NCBI GenBank assembly: GCA_949130485.1 | Contig: OX422201.1 | Span: 452,501 to 516,500, forward strand | Origin: Agelas oroides | Taxonomy: Eukaryota > Porifera > Demospongiae > Agelasida > Agelasidae | Direction of reading: 5' to 3' | Length of the DNA stretch: 64,000 nt | Part shown: positions 1 to 12,741 of the stretch, piece by piece | How positions within the stretch are numbered: the stretch's first letter is position 1 | Layout of the letters: each line of letters begins with the position of its first letter | Program-made: the position numbers and the translations under genes | Notes under the pieces: model-generated | Told to the model about the DNA's origin: nothing | What the model saw: the letters and a program-made list of their open reading frames with translations, nothing else | Databases searched by the model: none

Positions 1-43
1 ACACTGAAAAATCATCCATGGAGGGTGCAGTGCTCCCACTCAC

Positions 44-203
44 GTGAAAAATATGTGATGGACCCCCCTCTGTTGCTGTCCACGCCCACCGTGACAAAAC
101 CATTGTCCACTGTGGTTAGATCAGCAGGGGGCGCAACACGGCTTTCCACTCTCCCCCATTGGCTAATTGCAACCACTATCACCAGCAAATAATAGCAAAC
201 CAT
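44..203 (-). CDS. First exon of a secreted protein (partial, family not recognised)
   Basis: The exon starts with Met at 203, has a short hydrophobic leader (LLVIVVAIS) that looks like a signal peptide, and then a segment containing the stretch DNGFVTVGVDSNRGGSITYF. A good donor (GTGAGT) follows at 43, so the rest of the gene lies beyond the left edge. If the donor is not used the frame closes at position 12. The GGSI-type motif reminds me of secreted proteins of unknown function, but I cannot name a family. The start is only 116 bp from the oppositely oriented ZNHIT3-like gene, so the two probably share a promoter. Confidence 0.5.
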
Positions 204-319
204 TTTTCAGCAAAACGTAGCATGCGCAGAGCAGTATGCGCAGAGCAGTATTATGCACAGAGCAGTATCGCAATGCAAAAGTAGGCGTGGCTAGAAAATA
301 GTCGTTGATTTAGAAACGG

Positions 320-742
320 ATGGCAGATCTCGAGAAGTCGAGTAAAGCTTTTGAAGAGCCAGCATTTCAAGCAGAGGTTGATGAATTAGAGAGGGAGATC
401 TCGGAAGAAGAAGAGGAGGAGGAAGAGGAGACAGATGCAGTCAGTCGAGAGAAACTACAAGCACTCGGTAAACCCAGTTAGTCTCACTCCCAAACTGAGG
501 TGGGAGAACAGTCTGGGAACGAGACCAGGAAAAATGCTCACGTGATCACTCTTTATCTATATACTACTACAGGGTCTTCCTCAGCACTGAAGGAGATGCT
601 TAGAAACGAGCACCTTCGTTTGCTACTACTGGAGATTGACCAATCAGATTGTCCTCCACAGGCACTCCGACAAGCTTTAAACTTTCCAATTTTTCAGGAA
701 TTCAGAGACGAATGTCTTCGGATAATCAGACAAACAAATTGA
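320..742 (+). CDS. ZNHIT3-like protein lacking the HIT zinc finger
   Basis: Two exons, 320-467 and 573-742, join in phase (G|GG) to give 105 aa. The first half has a long acidic run (EEEEEEEEE after residue 30). The second half contains LQALGSSSALKEMLRNEHLR and PIFQEFRDECL, which match the C-terminal domain of ZNHIT3, a box C/D snoRNP assembly cofactor (NUFIP1-binding region). Human ZNHIT3 has an N-terminal zf-HIT finger of about 30 residues with Cys/His pairs. None is present here: an in-frame TAG lies 9 bp before the ATG and the 116-bp gap to the next gene encodes no Cys-rich segment. Either the finger was lost or it sits in an unrecognised distant exon. Confidence 0.6.
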
Positions 743-1759
743 GATTCAGTTGATGGGACTGTAGCCTGATTCCCAGGCCCTTGCCACCCAATTTTCATCA
801 GAGATGAGGTTAACCCTTTTACCCCGAGCGCTATCGGGTACAATGGGTTAACAATAGTGCAGGCTTCAACTTATGCATTTAACTCTCAGTCTGCACATAA
901 TGTAAGGCTTCGATTTATGATGTAATACGTTATATCTGATTGTGCTGATGTTTCATGAAATTTTCACTCATAGGGTATTCATCTTAAATATTATTTTCAG
1001 TGCTTCGACTTTCCAATGAAACCATAATCAAACAAGCAAAAACTTGTGTTTATAAATATAACCGTTCAACTCTCAGTCTGCAGATAATTCAATATTTATC
1101 TCATGACTTTATTAATGCAGTCTAGGCCTTGTTCCCAGGCCCCGCCCAGCTGTTAACACAGTCCACATGCACACAAACTTACTGAGCGTCACCAGGCCCT
1201 GGTCTTCCGATGCATGGTGGTCTCGTGTGGCCAGACACTACCCAGCCCTTCCTTCTGCGTAGGGTCTGGCCACACGAGACTACATGCATATGGTACTAAT
1301 TTGTGCTTAAAGGTCTGGTGACTATAGCTAGATATTGGAATGAATACCTTATAGATGGGTTTAACCAAGCCACACCCAACATAAGGGTACCCATCATTGA
1401 CTGAGCCACAACCTTATAGATGGGTTTCACCAAGCCACACCCAACATAAGGGTACCCATCATTGACTGAGCCACAACCTTATAGATGGGTTTCACCAAGC
1501 CACACCCAACATAAGGGTACCCATCATTGACTGAGCCACAACCTTATAGATGGGTATAAGGGTACTCCTCATTGACTGAGCCACAACTGGCAGAACATTC
1601 ATCTGTTGTGATGAGATCTCAGTTCAGAATCAGTTTCATTTTCATAGTGGGAGTCAATTAGAATCAAGAAAACAAGTTCAGAATCAGTTTCATTTTCATA
1701 GTGGGAGTCAATTAGAATCAAGAAAACAGAAGTTCAGAATCAGTTTCATTTTCATAGTT
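743..1759. other. Gene-free stretch between ZNHIT3-like and SUPT20H
   Basis: I see no coding exon here. It holds a small inverted repeat GTTAACCC...GGGTTAAC (about 812-852), single arms of the TTCCCAGGC repeat family near 768 and 1130, one hairpin with TCTCGTGTGGCCAGAC arms (about 1223-1285), and the two tandem arrays listed separately. Confidence 0.6.
1345..1590. repeat. Tandem repeat, about 79-bp unit, 3 copies
   Basis: The unit contains CTTATAGATGGGTTTCACC, AAGCCACACCCAACATAAGG and GTACCCATCATTGACTGAGCC and is repeated almost perfectly. A fourth copy is truncated at the right end. Intergenic. Confidence 0.85.

Positions 1760-1760
<1 letters not shown>
1615..1760. repeat. Tandem repeat, about 60-bp unit, 2-3 copies
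   Basis: The unit GTTCAGAATCAGTTTCATTT...TCAATTAGAATCAAGAAAAC occurs twice, and a third, partial copy runs up to the SUPT20H stop codon, so the array forms the start of that gene's 3' UTR. Confidence 0.8.
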
Positions 1761-7103
<5,343 letters not shown>

Positions 7104-7192
7104 GTTTCATCCCGCCCACATCACCATCTAAACAAGCCTCTCTAATTACTCGAAATTGAAAGAAAATCACCGGGATATTTTTCGTGTGCAGC
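7104..7192. promoter_or_regulatory. Bidirectional promoter SUPT20H / SPPL3
   Basis: Only about 90 bp separate the two proposed start codons, so both genes must initiate here or within each other's 5' region. I see no TATA box. CATGGTGGCGGC at the SPPL3 start resembles a YY1-type site, which is common at TATA-less animal starts; this is inference. Confidence 0.5.
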
Positions 7193-10100
7193 ATGGTGGC
7201 GGCAATACACGGCCTCGGGTTGTGCTTGTTTGGCGGTCTGGAGAACGGTACAGCCTGGTGGTAAGGTAGATCCTTCATTTGTAGCTTAGTGCGCTTGTGC
7301 ACAATGATTTTACAAAGAACAAAAGCTATCAGAGCTGGGCATAATTTTTACTTTGGTGACGGAACGTTGTGCGCCTATCAATGGTATGCCTCACCTTTGC
7401 ATACCTGGGACAGATGTTGGAGAAAGGAGGGGGATTTGTGATTTGCCGTCGGAATCTTCCCCGAGGGGTTGGTACTTGTCTCAATCCACTCAAATTGCAT
7501 AAATACATTCTCTTTTGTTGTGTAAATGTCTTTGGAAATGTCTCTTTGTGAATTCCACAGATACCCATATCTCCCTGTCACACACTGTGCACAACAGGGA
7601 GATATGGGGTATTTGTAAGGGATATGTAGGGGGATGGTACGCAGGTTTGTGCCCCAGGTATGGAGACTTGTTCCATTAGGACATGTCAATTCCCCTCCTG
7701 CCCCCCGTCAAGCCCCAGGTGTTGTAGGTAGGGCATACCACTGATAGGCGAATTAACCTCCATAAGGAGTAGGGACGTAGCCAAGCCCGGGCCTGGTAGG
7801 GCTGGCATAGATATCCCTCGGCTTCCCAGGTCTTGGAAACTAATCACGTGATCCAATAGTAGCCTCGTTCGCAGGCCACTCCCAGATTTTATCTCGCAGC
7901 TGCAAGGTAAAATCTGGGAGTGGCCTGGGAACAAGGCTAATCCAATAGTGCTAGTACAACATGTGGAGGATAGTGTTCCGTTGCTATATTAAGGTAGCCT
8001 CGTTCCCACGCCGTTCCCGCCTCCAGTTTTTGATCGCTTCCAGTATAAAAACGGAGGGGGGAGGCCTGGGAGAAAGAGTCACGTGCGTGACGTCAGGTAG
8101 ACGTGAGGGGGGCGGTGTCCGATCGTTGTAATTCACAAACTTTGCGTTGATCAGCCTCGTGTCTACCATACAACGAGCTGTATTGACGCTGTCTTTCGAA
8201 TGTTACAGTCTCAAGTTCTTGGACAAGATATTACGAGAAGGACCTCGAGATTCTTCGTCGGGCACCGCCCCCCTCACGTCTACCCTCACGTCTACCTGAC
8301 GTCACGCATGTGACTCTTTCTCCCAGGCCTTCCCCCTCCGTTTTTATACTGGAAGCGATCAAAAACTGGAGGTGGGAACGGCCTGGGAACGAGGCTAATA
8401 TTAAGAGCATTTTTTATTTGCTGGTTCAGACTGTATGATCATCGAAAACTGTTGACGCCCTCTCTCAACGCATGCAGGCATCACTGGTTGTTGGATCCTG
8501 CCCGACTGGTCATCTTTGCAACCAGTCTCTGGCTGATTACACATGCCTCTCAAAGAGCAGTCAAGCTTGACAAGGCAGCCAAGGATGACCTTACCTGGGA
8601 AGGTAAGAGGGTGCACCTAATCTCGTTCCCGGGCCCCCTCTCTGATCCAGCTTTCCATCCCAGTTTGTGTATGTGCTGGAAAGCAGGGCAGGGTCCTGGG
8701 GTATGCACCACTAGCGTGTTACTTAGCCTCGTTCCCAGGCTCTCTCCTCTGTCCCAAGGGTGGAGTAAGGGAAAGAGGGGAGAGCCTGGGAACAAGGCAA
8801 TGAGTTACTACTGCTATTCATCACCCTTCACCATCCTCCCCCTCTCCCACACCTCTCGATGCACACACTCACACTCACGTATAGGTGTCCATGATCTAAC
8901 GTGGTACCATGTGGTCGGCTTGCCTGTCTTGGGCTCCCTAATGCTCCTTATTTTCTTCTATCTCTTTGAGTTCATTCAGTTCTTCTACACCATTCTGAGC
9001 GCTGGTAGGTAGTCACCAATGACTTGTAACAGAAGTCTCCAAACACATCCCATCTTCTCTTCTCCTCTCCTTCCTCAGTCATTTCCACGCTAGCAATGTA
9101 TAACCTTCTTCAACCGGCTGTCAAAGGACTGTTCTCCTACTGTAACCGTAACCAGCTGTAAGCCTTCACATTCCCCCCTACACCTTCCCCTGAGACATAA
9201 GTCAATTTCTTCCTCCTGTGAAGGTTATCGGAAGAACGTACAATGAGCCATATTTGGACTAATGGAATCACAGCTGTATTGGCTGTTACCATGGCAACAC
9301 TGTGGGTGCTCACAGGCCACTGGATATACTTAGATGGTAGGAAACTGATCTGTCTAGCTACGTTCGTAGCTGTGTGTCCGAGTGGTTTTGCTTTCTCTGT
9401 AGTCTACGTTCGTAGCTGTGTGTCCGAGTGGTTTTGCTTTCTCTGTAGTCTACGTTCGTAGCTGTGTGTCCGAGTGGTTTTGTTTTCTCTGTAGTCTACG
9501 TTCGTAGCTGTGTGTCCGAGTGGTTTTGTTTTCTCTGTAGTCTACGTTCGTAGCTGTGTGTCCGAGTGGTTTTAATTTCTCTGTAGTCTACGTTCGTAGC
9601 TGTGTGTCCGAGTGGTTTTGTTTTCTCTGTAGTCTACGTTCGTAGCGGTGTGTCTGAGTTGTTTTAATTTCTCTGTAGTCTTGGGTGTTGCTCTGTGTGT
9701 GCTGATGATCCAACTGGTGCGAGTACCAAACCTGAAGATCTCCACTCTTCTCCTCCTTGGACTACTGGTCTACGATGTCTTCTGGGTCAGCAGACAGTGT
9801 AGTTCAAGTGTCTCCCTTCTTGTTACACACGTTCCACTCACACACACACACACACACAGGTGTTTTTTTCTTCCTCCATATTCAATGCTAATGTGATGGT
9901 GGAAGTAGCCGTGAAGAAAGCCAAGAACCCAGTTAGTGCACCTTCTTTCTCTCTCTCTCTCTCCTCCTCCTCCTCCTCCTCTTCCCTCCCTCCCTCCCTC
10001 CCTCCCTCCCTCCCTCCCTCCCTCCCTCCCTCCCTCCCTCCCTCCCTCCCTTGTCTCTCTCTCTCTCTCCCTTCCTCCTCCCTCCCTTCTCTCTCACCCC

Positions 10101-12549
10101 TCTCTTTCTTCATCTGTATCACTCCTCTGTCACTAGGTGGCCATAGTGGCAGACAAACTGAACCTCACTAGTATAGCCAAGTCCAGACCCCCACTCTCCA
10201 TCCCAGGGAAGCTGCTGGTCCCCAGGTATATTCGTCTTGCATCACTAACAATAGTAGCCTCATTCCCATGCTCTTGTGCTTAGCCTGGGAATGAGCACGT
10301 GTATATAGCTAGAGGAGTGGTGTTAGCCTCGTTCCCAGGCCCCTCCGCTCCGGAACGCGAAATTGAACTTGTACATGTACATGCGGAGAGAGCCTGGTAT
10401 TTTTTCTCACGTAAGCACTGCCAAAGGTAGAAAGGGGGTAGAAAGACCTTAATTGCACGTGGGCGTACCCAAATACTCAGAACAGGGAAACGAGTGAAGG
10501 TAGCAGGTAACTTACTACATGTATCTAGCTATCGGGGAGCGAATATCATACACACTGAGCATTGAACGCAAAGTTGGTTGAATAACACACAAAACGTTTC
10601 CTTTCTGTTCTAAAAACTCTGGTCCTATTTTGATTACGTCATGATCACATGAGAAAAGATACCAGGCTCTCCACGCGTGTACATTTCGCATCTGGGGAGC
10701 CTGGGAACGAGGCTAGAGTGGTGTGACACACAGGTCAGATGTCCTCATTCCCAGGCTCTTGTGCTTAGCCTGGGAATGAGGACATGTAGCAACAGAAGTC
10801 AGAGAGTTGTGGTGTGACACACAGGTCGAGATGTCCTCATTCCCCCTTTGTTTCTCCTCCAGTTTGACAGATGGAAGAGCGTTTGCAATGCTAGGGTTAG
10901 GAGACATTGTGAGTCTGGTTGACATGACATGTGGTCTCATTCCCAGGCACCCATACAAGAGCCTGGGAATGAGACTAGCTTACCACATTGCTGAATTACT
11001 TACCTTGAAATATGTCAAGTGCACCAAGTGGGTTGTTGATGAAGGGAGGATGACCGGGGACTGACTATACATGTAGTGCCGTGGGTGACCCTACAGGAAG
11101 CTAGCCATTGCTCTCCCTCCTCCCTCCTCCCTCCTCCCTCCTCCCTCCTCCCTCCTCCCTCCTCCCTCCTCCCAAGGTTCTTCCTGGGCTGTTGCTATGT
11201 TTTGCAATGAGGTTCGACAGTCTTTGTCATCCTAATGGACGTGGTAGCACAAACGACCAGAGGATCACAAAATGCCTCATCCTCTGCCAAAAGTGGTCGT
11301 ATTTTAGCATTGCTCTGGCAGGATATGCCATAGGTAAGAAGGATTATTGTGACGACTTTCTTGAAATGTAGTACTGGGGAAATCCCTCTATTCCAGACAT
11401 CTTGTAACTAAAACAGTGTCCTTGATTAGAGGGGTGTCCTCATTTCAGGGGGTTGGGATAGAGGGGTTCCACTGTCCTTGATTAGAGGGGTGTCCTCATT
11501 TCAGGGGGTTGGGATAGAGGGGTTCCACTGTCCTTGATTAGAGGGGTGTCCTCATTTCAGGGGGTTGGGATAGAGGGGTTCCACTGTCCTTGATTAGAGG
11601 GGTGTCCTCATTTCAGGGGGTTGGGATAGAGGGGTTCCACTGTATGTTTGTCTTCTGTCGTAAACACCTCTAGCTTTGTCCACAGATTCTCCCGCCTCTA
11701 GCTCTCATAGTGCAAGCAATGGAAGCTAGTAGTGTGAGCGTCCAGGAGTGAACTGTTGCTTTCTTACACAGGTCTCTTGATTGCTAACATTATGGCTGAC
11801 TTGTTTGCATCAGCACAACCGGCACTGTTATATCTTGTACCATGTACCCTCGTGCCTCTCTTAGGGAAAGCAGTACTCCAGGTTAGGACTCTGTGTAGCC
11901 TCATTCCCAGGCTTTTTTGCGTGCCTAGTCCATGCACGAGAGCCTGGGAATGAGGCTATACTCCATACACTAGTGGTCTCGTTCCCAGACCTCATTTGAC
12001 GTGTATTTCTAATATGATGTGTGGGATACTGAAAGTGTTGGTAGCCTCATTCCCAGGCTCCTCCACTCTGGAACGCGAAATTGAAGTTGTGCATGCAGAG
12101 AGAGCCTGGTCTTTTTTCTCACGTGAGAACCCTCAAAGGTAGAAAGGGGGTAGAAAGACCTTAATTGAGCGTGAGCATACCTGAAGACTCAGAACAAGGA
12201 AAAGAGCGAAGGTAGCCAGCAACGTACTACACGTATCTAGCTATCGGGGAGCAAATATCACTCTGGTCCTACATGTATTTCGATTACGTTATGATCACGT
12301 GAGAAAATATACCAGGCTCTCCACGCATGTACATTTCATGTTCCGGGGAGCCTGGGGACGAGGCTAAAGTGTTGGGGCTGTTTTAGGTCTGGGACTGAGA
12401 ATAATGTGGAGTAATGCACTTGTTGATACCAACAAAGTCAAATTACATGTGGTGTGTGTGTGTGTTTGCATTCTGTTTAGGGTGATTTCAAGGCCATGTG
12501 GAACGGGCCATTTGCAAAGGGACAGAACGAACACCAACTTCCAACATAA
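7193..12549 (+). CDS. SPPL3: Signal peptide peptidase-like 3, GxGD aspartyl intramembrane protease
   Basis: SPPL3 is a multipass Golgi protease that cleaves type II membrane proteins such as glycosyltransferases. Twelve exons join in frame: 7193-7260, 8478-8602, 8885-9004, 9079-9157, 9224-9336, 9679-9785, 9860-9931, 10137-10225, 10863-10908, 11177-11333, 11772-11881 and 12481-12549. They give 384 aa, the same length as human SPPL3, which supports every junction. Visible signatures: WVLTGHW, the first catalytic motif YDVFWV (Asp of YD), the second catalytic motif MLGLGDIV (Asp of GLGD) and the PAL motif in QPALLYLVP. It ends [11 protein letters not shown], as in vertebrates. Intron 1 holds two palindromic MITEs and intron 5 the 46-bp acceptor repeat. 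The donor of exon 6 (GTCAGC) is weak. Confidence 0.95.
7860..7939. mobile_element. TAGCCTC palindromic MITE with perfect 9-bp target duplication
   Basis: Ends TAGCCTCGTTCGCAGGC and GCCTGGGAACAAGGCTA; long internal arms CCACTCCCAGATTTTA. Flanked by ATCCAATAG at 7851-7859 and 7940-7948. In SPPL3 intron 1. Confidence 0.92.
7995..8397. mobile_element. 403-bp palindromic MITE of the TAGCCTC family
   Basis: The ends match the family, and nearly the whole element folds back on itself: the left half holds CAGTTTTTGATCGCTTCCAG, GACGTCAGGTAGACGTGAG and GGGGCGGTGTC, and the right half holds their complements. Flanks ATATTAAGG and ATATTAAGA are a 9-bp target duplication with one mismatch. In SPPL3 intron 1. 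Confidence 0.92.
8724..8800. mobile_element. TAGCCTC palindromic MITE copy
   Basis: Arms TAGCCTCGTTCCCAGGCTC and GAGCCTGGGAACAAGGCAA. Flanks CGTGTTACT and TGAGTTACT agree at 7 of 9 bases. In SPPL3 intron 2. Confidence 0.8.
9357..9678 (+). repeat. 46-bp minisatellite, 7 units, each ending in a splice acceptor
   Basis: Each unit runs from TCTACGTTCGTAGCTGTG to TTTCTCTGTAG. The AG dinucleotides fall at 9402, 9448, 9494, 9540, 9586, 9632 and 9678, exactly 46 bp apart. The last is the true acceptor of SPPL3 exon 6. Splicing to an earlier copy would bring in an in-frame stop (CGTTCGTAG). Confidence 0.95.
9838..9859 (+). repeat. (CA)n directly at the SPPL3 exon 7 acceptor
   Basis: The run ends CACACACAG at 9859 and is followed at once by the exon coding [11 protein letters not shown]. 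Confidence 0.9.
9945..10136 (+). repeat. Pyrimidine repeat (CTCT / CCTCCCTCCC) before an SPPL3 acceptor
   Basis: About 170 bp of CT and CCCT repeats fill the intron before exon 8 (acceptor at 10136). ORFs on either strand here are low-complexity artefacts. Confidence 0.9.
10255..10296. mobile_element. Short TAGCCTC hairpin
   Basis: TAGCCTCATTCCCATGC and TAGCCTGGGAATGAGCA around a loop TCTTGTGCT; in an SPPL3 intron. Confidence 0.65.
10324..10715. mobile_element. 392-bp TAGCCTC-family MITE with perfect 9-bp target duplication
   Basis: Flanked by GAGTGGTGT at 10315-10323 and 10716-10724. Ends TAGCCTCGTTCCCAGGC and GCCTGGGAACGAGGCTA; the core includes AGAGAGCCTGGTATTTTTTC, AGGTAGAAAGGGGGTAGAAA and a returning arm ATACCAGGCTCTCC. 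The core is shared with the copy at 12042-12366. Confidence 0.95.
10741..10784. mobile_element. Short family hairpin
   Basis: GTCCTCATTCCCAGGC and GCCTGGGAATGAGGAC around TCTTGTGCTTA, the same loop as the hairpin at 10255. Confidence 0.65.
10931..10977. mobile_element. Short family hairpin
   Basis: GGTCTCATTCCCAGGC and GCCTGGGAATGAGACTA with a short loop; in the SPPL3 intron after exon 9. Confidence 0.65.
11108..11176 (+). repeat. (CTCCTCC)n pyrimidine repeat at the SPPL3 exon 10 acceptor
   Basis: Seven-base CTCCTCC units run straight into the acceptor CCCAAG at 11176. Confidence 0.9.
11398..11645. repeat. 59-bp tandem repeat, 4 copies, pogo-like end sequence
   Basis: The unit contains TGTCCTTGATTAGAGGGGTG, CCTCATTTCAGGGGGTTGGG and ATAGAGGGGTTCCACTG. 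Its last segment is the complement of the CAGTGGAACC(T)CTCTA ends seen at 2683 and 16176, so a transposon end was tandemly amplified. Confidence 0.85.
11896..11958. mobile_element. TAGCCTC palindromic MITE copy
   Basis: TAGCCTCATTCCCAGGCT and AGCCTGGGAATGAGGCTA with inner arms around a GTGCCTAGTCCATGCAC loop. No target duplication is evident. Confidence 0.7.
11974..12402. mobile_element. Family element (outer) split by a nested insertion
   Basis: GGTCTCGTTCCCAGACC at the left and GGTCTGGGACTGAGA at the right pair as terminal arms. The interior is interrupted by the complete element at 12042-12366. Confidence 0.7.
12042..12366. mobile_element. 325-bp TAGCCTC-family MITE nested in another copy
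   Basis: Flanked by AAGTGTTGG at 12033-12041 and 12367-12375, a perfect 9-bp duplication. The core is homologous to the 10324 element (AGGTAGAAAGGGGGTAGAAA, GTATCTAGCTATCGGGGAGC). Confidence 0.93.
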
Positions 12550-12741
12550 TCGTAGAGATCATAGTTTCTATTGAAGAGATCATAGGTAGGTTCTATCATT
12601 TCATTTCTCAGGGCAGAAACTGCTTCTAGAAAGTCTTTGGTAACTATCATTCAGAACTGAATCTTTTGTTCAACTTGATCAATAGTATCATGATTCATAA
12701 CTTTACACTGATTCTCTCTCTGCATGTATTTGATACAACAA

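Noticed and set aside
9285..9299. X-box-like GTTACCATGGCAAC
   Set aside because: It lies within coding sequence of SPPL3 (AVTMAT); similar words at 29345, 45930, 53101 and 53432 are intronic or intergenic, so the motif alone is weak evidence.
9838..10122. Glu/Gly/Arg-rich ORF (GGREGGRE)
   Set aside because: Low-complexity reading of CCTCCC repeats inside an SPPL3 intron.
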